Assembly: GCF_016785085.1 (NCBI RefSeq)
Contig: NZ_JAENHO010000024.1
Span: 1 to 64,000, forward strand
Length of the DNA stretch: 64,000 bases
DNA from: Paractinoplanes lichenicola
Lineage (GTDB): Bacteria > Actinomycetota > Actinomycetes > Mycobacteriales > Micromonosporaceae
Direction: 5' to 3'
Shown: one piece after another, positions 16,330 through 24,281 of the stretch
How positions within the stretch are numbered: the first letter of the stretch is position 1
Layout of the letters: the number at the start of each line of letters is the position of its first letter
Notes under the pieces: model-generated
What the model saw: only the letters and a program-made list of their open reading frames with translations
The model's database searches: none
Told to the model about the DNA's origin: nothing
Position numbers and translations under genes: made by a program

Positions 16330-17397
16330 CGCCGGGGCGACCCGTCCCGCCCACTGCACGGCCTCGGCCGCGGGCAGCACCCGGTTGAGCGTGACCTCGG
16401 GCTTCATCAGGGGATAGGTGCGGCCGATGTTCCAGCTGCGCTCGTACGGCGGCGGGTCGAGCACCACCACGCGATGATCGCCGAGCAGCGGGATGTCGGC
16501 CGGCCGGCCCTCGTTCCAGATCGTCTCGCCGGTCGCGTCGGCCAGATAGAACTGCCCGTGGATCGGCTCGGGCGGCGACAGCTCGCCCTCGGTCGCCGCG
16601 GCCACCCACGACGGGTCGGGCGGGGTGCCCGGCAGCAGCCCGCGGGCCGGCGCGCCGATCAGGGTGGCGGCGAGCAGCGTGTGCAGCTGGAAGTTGTCGC
16701 CCACCCCGCTGATCGTCAGGTCGTACGCCTGCTGGGTCGGCCGGTGCAGCACCAGCAGCGGCTCGTCGTCGAGCACCTCGAGCAGGCCGTGCAGCCAGGC
16801 CGCGTCGTCGGAGTGCGGCACCATCGCGGCCGTCGCCGCCATCAGGCGCTCGCGCTGCGGCAGGGCCTGGCGGGCCGGCTTCTGTTGCAGGGGCAGCAGC
16901 AGGGCCGGAATCCAGTCCTTGACCGTGAACCAGGCCTGGGTGATCTCGCCGGCCTCCTCGACGGTCAGCCCGCCCGCCGCCTGGGCCACCCGTTCGCGCA
17001 GGTCGCGATAGTCGTCGGCGGAGGCCGGGGCGGCCACCCGGTCGCCCAGCTTGTCGGCCAGCACCCCGAACTGCGCGGCCAGCTCGAGCCCGGTCGCCAG
17101 CCGGTCGGCCAGCACCGGCAGCACCGGCGACGGGTCGGCGCCCTGCTCGATCAGCCCGGCCACCAGCGTGGCCAGCAGCCCGCCGTTGCCCAGCGCCACC
17201 TGCTCCAGGGCGGGGATCAGCGGCGTCAGGGCGGCGTCGAGCTCCGGCTGGTCGGCGTGCGCGAGACGGTCCACAATGGCGCGATAGCTGCGGGTCGAGG
17301 CCCGCGAGTCGAGTCGGATCACGGCGTCGGCCAGGCCGGTGCAGAGCTCGGGCAGGGCGGTCCCGGGGCGTCCCAACATCCGCGCATCGTATGTCAC
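16324..17397 (-). CDS. Conserved protein of unknown function
   Basis: 357 residues, mostly helical in appearance (repeated Ala/Leu heptads through residues 20-180) with a more beta-like C-terminus. Ordered segments include DAAWLHGLLEVLDDEPLLVL, GVGDNFQLHTLLAATLIG and RSWNIGRTYPLMKPEVTLNR. No known domain is recognised. No signal peptide or membrane segment. The start codon at 17397 is 36 bp from the divergent kinase-like gene, so they share a promoter region. Confidence 0.6.
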   Translation of the reverse strand: MTYDARMLGRPGTALPELCTGLADAVIRLDSRASTRSYRAIVDRLAHADQPELDAALTPLIPALEQVALGNGGLLATLVAGLIEQGADPSPVLPVLADRLATGLELAAQFGVLADKLGDRVAAPASADDYRDLRERVAQAAGGLTVEEAGEITQAWFTVKDWIPALLLPLQQKPARQALPQRERLMAATAAMVPHSDDAAWLHGLLEVLDDEPLLVLHRPTQQAYDLTISGVGDNFQLHTLLAATLIGAPARGLLPGTPPDPSWVAAATEGELSPPEPIHGQFYLADATGETIWNEGRPADIPLLGDHRVVVLDPPPYERSWNIGRTYPLMKPEVTLNRVLPAAEAVQWAGRVAPAS

Positions 17398-17433
17398 CCG
17401 GCTGTCACCGGGGACCCGCTACGGTTCCGGGTC

Positions 17434-18582
17434 ATGACGAGAACCGTGACGCTGGTGCTGGTCGAGCCCGACGGCACCGTGCTGGGGCAGGCCGAGCCGT
17501 TCGAGGCCGACGTCCCGTGGTGGCAGGAGGTCGGCGGTTTCGGCCGCGACGTCCAGGTGCTCCGCCTGCTGGGCGCCGATCTTCCGGCGCCCCCCGGCGG
17601 CCACGTCACCTATCTGGCCGAGGTCACCGGCGGCTTTCCCGGCCAGATCAACCCCACTTCCCCGTACGAGGTGGGTCCGCACCCCCTCCGGGCCGCGTAT
17701 GCGGAGGTGGGAGGTCCCGCCGCCTCGATCGAGTGGGCGACCGCGCTCGCGCCCGGCACCACCGCGCAGCAGAAACGCACCTGGAACCTGTCCGCGATCT
17801 GGCGGCTCGACGACAAGGACGGTCACCCGGTCGCCTGGCTCAAACAGGTGCCCCGGTTCTTCGCCCACGAGGCGTACGCGTTGCGGATGGTCGCCGCCGT
17901 CGCGCCGCATCTGGTTCCCGAGCTGATCGCCGACGGGGAGCACGGGCGCATGCTGCTGGCGCACGCCCCCGGCGAGGATCGGTACGGCGCCGGCCCCGAG
18001 CTGTGCGCCGAGATCGCCGCGGCGTTTCATCCGATCCAGGCCCATTTCGCGGCCGACCCGGCCCTGCTCGCCGGCATCCCCGACGCCCGTCTCGAGGTCG
18101 CGCCGTTCGCGCGGGTGGCCGAGCCGCACTACGCGACGATCCCCGGGCTGCAACGGCTCATCGACGACCTGCCCGCCCGGTTCGCCGCGATCGCCGAGTG
18201 CGGCCTGCCCGACACGCTTGTGCACGGCGATCTGCACCCGGGCAACGCCCGCACCGACGACCAGGGCCGGCTGACCATCATGGACTGGGGCGACTGCACA
18301 TACGGGAATCCGGTCTTCGACATTCTGCGGCTCACCGACGGCCGCACCGGCGGTTTCGCGCCCCACGACGAGACGCTGGCGGCTTGGGCCGACCGGTGGA
18401 AACAGACCGTTCCCGGCTGCGATCCGCTGCGCGCGGCCGAGCTGATGCGACCGGTGGCGCCGCTGCGGTCCGCGCTGATCTACGCCACGTTCCTCGAGAA
18501 CATCGAGCCCTCGGAGTGGCCGTATCACGCCGCCGACGTGCCGGAACGTCTCGCCGCAGCAGTGGCCGAAACGATTCCATAA
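17434..18582 (+). CDS. Aminoglycoside phosphotransferase-family kinase with N-terminal extension
   Basis: 382 residues. Residues 1-110 form an extension of mostly beta character (VTLVLVEPDGTVLG, VPWWQEVGGFGRDV). The APH/choline-kinase fold follows, with the catalytic loop VHGDLHPGNARTDD near residue 268 and the metal Asp in IMDWGDCTYGNPVFDIL. It probably phosphorylates a small hydroxylated molecule; antibiotic resistance is not implied. The ATG at 17434 is well placed. The Gly-rich nucleotide loop is not obvious. Confidence 0.78.
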   Translation: MTRTVTLVLVEPDGTVLGQAEPFEADVPWWQEVGGFGRDVQVLRLLGADLPAPPGGHVTYLAEVTGGFPGQINPTSPYEVGPHPLRAAYAEVGGPAASIEWATALAPGTTAQQKRTWNLSAIWRLDDKDGHPVAWLKQVPRFFAHEAYALRMVAAVAPHLVPELIADGEHGRMLLAHAPGEDRYGAGPELCAEIAAAFHPIQAHFAADPALLAGIPDARLEVAPFARVAEPHYATIPGLQRLIDDLPARFAAIAECGLPDTLVHGDLHPGNARTDDQGRLTIMDWGDCTYGNPVFDILRLTDGRTGGFAPHDETLAAWADRWKQTVPGCDPLRAAELMRPVAPLRSALIYATFLENIEPSEWPYHAADVPERLAAAVAETIP

Positions 18583-18646
18583 GGAGCGTATCGGGGGCGT
18601 AACAGTATGGACACCGAAGTGCCCTGTTTGATCTACCCTTCCCCGC

Positions 18647-19843
18647 ATGGTGGTGATCGAGCGGTTCGCGGAGCTTGTCGTGCGGGGTGGCATCAACGTC
18701 CAGCCGGGCCAGGGCGTGGTGTTGTATACCGATACGGCCCACCTCGAGATCGCGCGGGCCCTGACCGAGGCGGCGTACGCGGCGGGCGCCGGCTGGGTCG
18801 AGCCCATCTGGTCCGACGGCCCGATGCGCCGCTCGGCAGTGCGGCACGCCACGATCGAAAACCTTTCCGCCGTACGCCCGTGGGCCCTCGCCCGCATCGA
18901 GGAGTGGCGCGACGCCGGGGCGGCGTGGATCCGGCTGCTCGGCGAGCCCGACCCGCACCTGCTCGACGGTCTCGACCCGGCCAAGGTCGCCGCCTCCCCG
19001 GCCGAGGAGACCCAGGCCATGCGCCGGGCCGTGTTCAACGGTATGCGCTGGACGGTCGTCGGCGCGCCCAACCCGGGCTGGGCCCGTCAGGTCTTCGGCG
19101 AGCCGGACGTCGAGCGGCTGTGGAAGGCGGTCGGCACGGCCATGCGGCTCGACCTCGAGGACCCGGTCGCCGCATGGCAGGAACGGGCCGAGATGCTGGC
19201 CGAACGCGGCCGCCAGCTCGACGCGCTGGAGCTGACCGAGCTGCGCTACTCGGGCGAGGGCACCGACCTGACCGTGGGGCTGCTGCCGGACAGCCGTTGG
19301 AAGGGCGGCGGCCTGGTCGACGCCGACGGCGTGCCGTATCTGCCGAACATCCCGACCGAGGAGGTCTTCACCAGCCCCGACCGGCGCCGGGCGGAGGGCG
19401 TGATCCGGGTGACCCGGCCCGTCGTCATCGCCGGCCAGGTGATCACCGGGCTCCGCGTCACGTTCGCGGGCGGCCGGATCACCGAGGTCGCGGCCGACGA
19501 CAACGCCGACGTGGTGCGGGCCCACCTCGACACCGACGAGGGCGCCCGGCGGCTGGGCGAGGTCGCGCTGGTCGACCGGGACAGCCGCATCGCCCGTACG
19601 GGGGTGGTCTTCCACAACATGCTGTTCGACGAGAACGCGGCCTGCCACGTCGCGTGGGGCCAGAGCTTCCCGTTCGCGGTCGCCGGCGGCGGCGCGATGA
19701 CCGAGCAGCAGCGCGCCGACCTGGGCCTCAACATGTCGAGCGTGCACACCGACGTCGTGATCGGCGGCGAAGGAATCTCGGTTGCGGGCCGTGGCCCCCG
19801 CGGTACGGTCGAGATCATCCGCGACGACGAATGGGTGCTGTGA
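18647..19843 (+). CDS. M29-family aminopeptidase (thermophilic aminopeptidase type)
   Basis: 398-residue dinuclear metallo-aminopeptidase. Family motifs include the long N-terminal domain (GGINVQPGQGVVLYT, RAVFNGMRWTVVGAPNPGWA), LPNIPTEEVFTSPDR, GEVALVDRDSRIARTG, NMLFDENAACHVAWG and the C-terminal HTDVVIGGEGISV. Glu, His and Asp residues in the last four motifs are the metal ligands in characterised members. Cytoplasmic. Its stop overlaps the next start as TGATG. Confidence 0.93.
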   Translation: MVVIERFAELVVRGGINVQPGQGVVLYTDTAHLEIARALTEAAYAAGAGWVEPIWSDGPMRRSAVRHATIENLSAVRPWALARIEEWRDAGAAWIRLLGEPDPHLLDGLDPAKVAASPAEETQAMRRAVFNGMRWTVVGAPNPGWARQVFGEPDVERLWKAVGTAMRLDLEDPVAAWQERAEMLAERGRQLDALELTELRYSGEGTDLTVGLLPDSRWKGGGLVDADGVPYLPNIPTEEVFTSPDRRRAEGVIRVTRPVVIAGQVITGLRVTFAGGRITEVAADDNADVVRAHLDTDEGARRLGEVALVDRDSRIARTGVVFHNMLFDENAACHVAWGQSFPFAVAGGGAMTEQQRADLGLNMSSVHTDVVIGGEGISVAGRGPRGTVEIIRDDEWVL

Positions 19844-20703
19844 TGCGCGTTCTCCTGCTGGGCGGCACCGGTTTCGTGGGGCGGGCCGTGACCGACCTGC
19901 TCGACGAGCCCACCCTGTTCAACCGCGGCACCGACGACAACTTGTTCCCCGGCGTCGAGCGGCGCCGCGGCGATCGCGAGACCGGTGACTACGCGTCGCT
20001 GGCGACCGGCGAGTGGGACGCGGTGGTCGACACGACCGCCTACTACCCGTGGCAGGTGCGTCAGGCGATGGACGCGCTGGGTGACCGCGTGGGGCGTTAC
20101 CTGTTCGTCTCGAGTCACGCCGTCTTCGCCGGGGCGGGGCCCGACCTGCGTCCCGCCGACTACGACGCCGCGCCGCCGCTGACCAACGACAACTACGGCC
20201 CGGCCAAGGTGGCCTGCGAACAGGAGGTGGTCGCCCGGTTCGGCGCCCGGGCGACGATCGTGCGGCCGGTGAAGGTGGCCGGCCCGCACGACAACCAGAA
20301 CGGCCTCACCGACTGGGTCCGCGCGGCCGTCCGGGGCGGCCGTTTCGAGCTGCCCGGCGACCCGGCGCAGCCCGTCCAGCTGGTCGACTCCCGCGACCTG
20401 GCCCGCCTGGTGCTCTCGCTGCTGACCGACGACCGCGGCGGCGCCCACACGGCGGCCGGCCCGTCCACCGACCTGGCCGGGCTGATGGCCCTGTGCGCGG
20501 CCGCCGCCGGAACCGAGGTCGAGATCGTGCCGGTGGCCGAAGAGTCGTATTTCCCGCTGGTCAAGCCGCGCGAGCTGTGGGACACCCAGAACCGCTCGCC
20601 GGCCGAGGGTCAAACGGTGACACTCCTCGAGACAACCGTTCGCGACGTTCTGTCCTGGATCGCCGGCAGCAGTACTGGGCTGTCGAAGTCCCATGGTTCC
20701 TGA
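19843..20703 (+). CDS. NAD-dependent epimerase/dehydratase (atypical SDR)
   Basis: 286-residue Rossmann protein. The NAD-binding motif LLGGTGFVGRAV starts at residue 4; WDAVVDTTAYYPWQV and YLFVSSHAVFAG follow; the Tyr-Lys pair is in NDNYGPAKVACEQEVV. The substrate is unknown, possibly a nucleotide sugar or a metabolite-repair substrate. Translationally coupled to the M29 peptidase by TGATG. Its last 94 bases overlap the 3' end of the large minus-strand HTH/P-loop gene, so the two mRNAs are antisense there. Confidence 0.85.
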   Translation: MRVLLLGGTGFVGRAVTDLLDEPTLFNRGTDDNLFPGVERRRGDRETGDYASLATGEWDAVVDTTAYYPWQVRQAMDALGDRVGRYLFVSSHAVFAGAGPDLRPADYDAAPPLTNDNYGPAKVACEQEVVARFGARATIVRPVKVAGPHDNQNGLTDWVRAAVRGGRFELPGDPAQPVQLVDSRDLARLVLSLLTDDRGGAHTAAGPSTDLAGLMALCAAAAGTEVEIVPVAEESYFPLVKPRELWDTQNRSPAEGQTVTLLETTVRDVLSWIAGSSTGLSKSHGS

Positions 20704-23069
20704 GGCGCTCCGCCGCCGTCTATTCCGAAATGACGGACATTGTGCGCGCCGTCAGGATCGCCGGACGATTCGAGCAACAGGGTCAGATGAACCAAGGCAT
20801 TGAGATCGCCCCGGTTCGCGGCTTCGCAGTACAGCTCAAGCGCTTCGCTCGGGTGACCGGCCCGCTCGCGCCGCCGGCCGAGGCTGCTCAAAATGACGGG
20901 GTTCCCTCGATCGGCCGCCGCGCGACCGAGACGGATGGCCCCGGGCACGTCGTCAGATGCCTCACGCCGTAGCGCCAGCCGGCTCAGAATGCCGGTGTAG
21001 CCGAGGTCGGCCGCCCGATGTGCTGCCGCTTCCGCACCTTCATGATCGCCCTCCTTCTCGCATCGCCGGGTCAGATCGGCGAGTGCGACGGCGGCACGGT
21101 CAACGGAACGTTGGCGTAGTCGCCCCACATCGCCGCGGTTGAAAGTGGGTTCGGCCGCAGCACGACGTGCGCGGCGCGGATCGCTCGTCGGAGTTCGCTC
21201 GGCCGGGGAGAGGCTCCCGCTGGTTGCGAAGACCAATGTGCCGTCAGCGGCAGCGGGGTCGCCCTGCGACGTGGCTGAAGGGCCATTGAGCCGAGCCAGC
21301 GCCCGTGCCGCACGAGCATCACCGTGGTCGGCAGCCTGCTGGTAAAGACCGGAGGCGGCGGGAAGCTTGCCGCCTCGCTCGCGTTGGAAGGCGAGAGCGG
21401 TCAGGGCTCCGGCATGGTCGTGACGACCGGCCTGTTCGTAGATTCGAGTGGCCCCGGATTTGTCACCTGCTTGTTCGCGTAGTCGTGCCATGGCGACGAG
21501 AGCGTCGACGTCGCCCAGCTCGGCGGCCGCTCGGTAAAGCAGCGCGGCGTCCCGGTAACGGCCACGGCGTTCGGCGGCTTGGCCGAATGCCTGCAGCGTG
21601 GGCACATCCTCGATGACAGACACGGCGGCATCCCAGAAACTCGACGGCGGATACACACCAAGCCGTGACGGCGTACACACCTGTTCCAGATAATCCGCCA
21701 GCCGGTATGTCGGACCGCCGTTCGCGTGCGGTTCGCCAGGACGGGGGCGCAGACTGGTCAACGGTCCACGGGCGCCGTTGCAGGGCGCCGCCAGGTAGTC
21801 GAGAACTTGCTCGAGCCAGCCGCTGCGGCCGTCCCGTGCCCATTGGTCGTCGTCGAGATATCCCGGCGCTGCCTGCTCGAGCAGCGCGAGGGGAATCGCC
21901 GGAGGGTGACCGAGGCGCCGCGCGTCGATGGCCACATCGAGAACGGCCCGGGCGGTCGGCCGTGCTTTGAGATAGCGGTCGAACAGGAGCGGTGCCCCAG
22001 CCAGATACTGAGTGATCCGGCCACCCGAGGCGTACGCGCGTGCATGGTTCAACTGAGGATCATCGCGGCCGGCCAGATCGGCCTGATCAGCGGCGGTGAA
22101 GGAGTCCGGCACGTCGATGTCGGTGCCGCCGAGCAGTTCGCGTGCCTGAGCCTGGGGGTCGGCCAGGCCTGTCTCCGGGCGGCCGGTGATTGCTGTCCAG
22201 TGGTTCGGCCACATGGTCGCCAGAACCAGAACGGGGCCAGCGTCTTTGGCTGCCAACAGGGTGCGTAGACCAGCGGCTACCCGTTCACCGAGACGTGAGT
22301 CCGGCGGAGCCAAATACAGCTGGGCCTCGTTCAGCCAGACGATGGTGCGGGCGCCGACCCGTCCGATGTCTTCGGCTGCCGCCTCAGGCCGGGTCGGGTC
22401 GAACGGGTGCCAAATCCGCCATTCTTCCCGACTGTGACTGCCGATGTATTGCACGAGCTCCCAGCAGGCGCGGGTCTTGCCGGTCGATGACTCACCTACC
22501 AGCGTGATCATCCGCCGTGCTCCGGCCAGAACTTCATCGGCGATGCGCTGAAGCCGCCGATCGTGTGACCGTTCGACATAGGCCGGCAGGATCGACTGCT
22601 GGTCACTCCCAGGGATGTCGATAGCTCGGTGAACCTCGAGTGCGATCGGGTCGCACTCGGCGACCAAATGTCCCAACGGCGGCGACCCGGATCCGTCAGC
22701 CGAGACGTCTTGTGCGTCCGGTGCCGGTCCTTGGTGTTCAGGATCCTCGGATCGACGGCGGGCGCCTCGACGTGCGGCCTTCGCGCTCGCGTGGAGCTGT
22801 CGCCAATCGACCGGACGGGCGACGAACGTCGGTCGACGCCGGGCCAGCACGGTCAAGTGAGTGATCAGGCGTCGGACGGTTGCTGGATCATTGGGCACCG
22901 ACTTGCCGGTCAGCCAGTCGCTGAGTGTCTGCTTGGCCAGCTTGACCGGCGGATCCCACCGCGCCGCGGCCCTGCTCAGCGCCTCATGCGTCGGCGAGCC
23001 GGCCGCCTCGTAGAGCCATGCCAACTCCTCGGTGAATTGGGCGTCCGCCGCAATGTCCCGACCGTTCAT
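20610..23069 (-). CDS. HTH / P-loop NTPase / TPR-Sel1 signalling protein
   Basis: 819 residues. An N-terminal XRE-like helix-turn-helix region (about 8-75, EAAGSPTHEALSRAAARWDP and KQTLSDWLTGKSVPNDP) is followed by a basic linker and a P-loop ATPase with Walker A VGESSTGKTR (191-200) and Walker-B-like RTIVWLNEAQ (241-250). From about residue 545 come degenerate tetratricopeptide/Sel1-like repeats (AAERRGRYRDAALLYRAAAE and similar). This architecture resembles actinomycete STAND-type regulators; the ligand and target are unknown. The ATG at 23069 fits the HTH start. It is divergent from a 60-residue membrane protein and overlaps the epimerase end by 94 bp. Confidence 0.75.
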   Translation of the reverse strand: MNGRDIAADAQFTEELAWLYEAAGSPTHEALSRAAARWDPPVKLAKQTLSDWLTGKSVPNDPATVRRLITHLTVLARRRPTFVARPVDWRQLHASAKAARRGARRRSEDPEHQGPAPDAQDVSADGSGSPPLGHLVAECDPIALEVHRAIDIPGSDQQSILPAYVERSHDRRLQRIADEVLAGARRMITLVGESSTGKTRACWELVQYIGSHSREEWRIWHPFDPTRPEAAAEDIGRVGARTIVWLNEAQLYLAPPDSRLGERVAAGLRTLLAAKDAGPVLVLATMWPNHWTAITGRPETGLADPQAQARELLGGTDIDVPDSFTAADQADLAGRDDPQLNHARAYASGGRITQYLAGAPLLFDRYLKARPTARAVLDVAIDARRLGHPPAIPLALLEQAAPGYLDDDQWARDGRSGWLEQVLDYLAAPCNGARGPLTSLRPRPGEPHANGGPTYRLADYLEQVCTPSRLGVYPPSSFWDAAVSVIEDVPTLQAFGQAAERRGRYRDAALLYRAAAELGDVDALVAMARLREQAGDKSGATRIYEQAGRHDHAGALTALAFQRERGGKLPAASGLYQQAADHGDARAARALARLNGPSATSQGDPAAADGTLVFATSGSLSPAERTPTSDPRRARRAAAEPTFNRGDVGRLRQRSVDRAAVALADLTRRCEKEGDHEGAEAAAHRAADLGYTGILSRLALRREASDDVPGAIRLGRAAADRGNPVILSSLGRRRERAGHPSEALELYCEAANRGDLNALVHLTLLLESSGDPDGAHNVRHFGIDGGGAPQEPWDFDSPVLLPAIQDRTSRTVVSRSVTV

Positions 23070-23238
23070 TGTCGTCCCCAGTGACGCACCGTCCGGTCCG
23101 GACCCGAACCGGATGTCCCGGATTCGCCCCTTGAGCAGCACATTCCGTAACAGTACCGACACGTGTGGTCGATCACGAACCTTCCAACGGGCTGTGCTGA
23201 GGGCAGACCTAGCCGACCCGACCGAAGGGCTGACCGCG

Positions 23239-23421
23239 ATGACGACCGCGACCATCCTTAACGCTATTGAGCAGGGCAGCCAAGCCGCCACAGCCGTCAG
23301 CTTGCTCTATACCGCCATCGTCGCGGTCAGCGCACTGACCGCGATCATGGCACCGACCGAGGTGCGGCGTCAGGCGGCGCGCGAGGTTCTCACGCTTCTG
23401 CTGCGCCGTCGAGACCACTGA
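23239..23421 (+). CDS. Small single-helix membrane protein
   Basis: 60 residues: a polar N-terminus, one hydrophobic helix (VSLLYTAIVAVSALTAIMA), and a basic C-terminus (VRRQAAREVLTLLLRRRDH) expected on the cytoplasmic side. The ATG at 23239 has GAAGGG about 9 nt upstream. It is transcribed away from the HTH/P-loop gene, sharing the 169-bp gap. Function unknown; a partner role for the NTPase is only a guess. Confidence 0.5.
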   Translation: MTTATILNAIEQGSQAATAVSLLYTAIVAVSALTAIMAPTEVRRQAAREVLTLLLRRRDH

Positions 23422-23461
23422 CTCGTCTCGCGTGGGCAGCCCCGTGCGAGACGATGGCGGT

Positions 23462-24128
23462 ATGGCTTCCACTGCGGCGTACGACGAGATCGCGGACTGG
23501 TATGAGAACGACTTCCTGCCGCGGTCGCGGCCCGGTGACCCGATCGGGGGTTCAGCGGCAGCTCGGCGAGTTGCTCGGTGGGGGCAGTGGGCTCTGCCTG
23601 GAAGTGGGCTGCGGCACCGGCGTGCACGCCGAGCAGCTCCGGGGGCTGGGGTGGACGCCCGTCGGGGTGGATTTGTCGGCGGGCATGTTGGCGTACGGGA
23701 AACAGAAGCTGCCCGTGGTGAGGGCCGACGCCACTCGGTTGCCGATCCGGGATGGTGTCGTGCCCGCCGTGGTGGCGATGTTGGTGCACACCGATATGCC
23801 GGACTACCCGGGCGTGCTGCGGGAGATCGGTCGCGTGCTCCGGCCGGGTGGGGTGTTCGTCCATGTGGGGGTGCATCCGGCCTTTTGCGGCGGGTTCGCC
23901 GATCGCAGCGATCCCGCGGCCGTGGTGATCAGGCCGGGCTATCTGGACGGTCGCTGGACGAAGGATTCCTGGACGACCGAGGGGGTGCGCAACCGGGTCG
24001 GCGCGACGCACTTCCCCCTGCCCGTGCTGGTGCAGGCCGTGCTCGACGCGGGTTTGACGCTGACGGGCTGCACCGAGGGCGGCGGACCGGTGCCCACCAC
24101 CCTGGGCCTGAAAGCGATCAGAGCATGA
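23462..24128 (+). pseudogene. SAM-dependent methyltransferase with +1 frameshift
   Basis: The N-terminus MASTAAYDEIADWYENDFLP is in one frame from ATG 23462. The rest (VQRQLGELLGGGSGLCLEV, SAM motif LEVGCGTGVHAEQL, then DLSAGMLAYG and the ADATRLPI acidic motif) is in the next frame. The frames meet at a run of five G at 23546-23550. Four G would restore one open frame of about 220 residues and read DPIGVQRQLGEL. It is therefore a single-base insertion: a recent pseudogene, a slippage site or a sequencing error. Confidence 0.75.
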
Positions 24129-24255
24129 ACATCATCGCGCCGACGCCCAGCAGGACGAGCAGCAGCATCGCGATGAGCAAGCCCTTCTCGGCTGAGGCGG
24201 CGGCGGAGTCGGGGGCGACGACGTCGGGTGTGGTGGCGATCGGCTCGCTGCTCAT
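24118..24255 (-). CDS. 45-residue single-helix membrane protein
   Basis: Frame MSSEPIATTPDVVAPD followed by SAAASAEKGLLIA and a hydrophobic helix of Leu, Val, Gly and Met ending in MMFML. The ATG at 24255 has a strong GGAGG exactly 8 nt upstream (complement of 24264-24268), which is half of a palindrome also serving the divergent phospholipase gene. It overlaps the methyltransferase relic end by 11 bases. The good ribosome site and codon use make a real small gene likely. Function unknown. Confidence 0.6.
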   Translation of the reverse strand: MSSEPIATTPDVVAPDSAAASAEKGLLIAMLLLVLLGVGAMMFML

Positions 24256-24263
24256 GACTGGTC

Positions 24264-24273
24264 CCTCCGGAGG
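24264..24273. promoter_or_regulatory. Palindromic Shine-Dalgarno shared by two divergent genes
   Basis: CCTCCGGAGG is a perfect 10-bp palindrome, so GGAGG reads on both strands. It lies exactly 8 nt from the GTG at 24282 (plus) and exactly 8 nt from the ATG at 24255 (minus). Start codons are only 26 bp apart, so no promoter fits between them. Confidence 0.8.
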
Positions 24274-24281
24274 ATCTCGGC

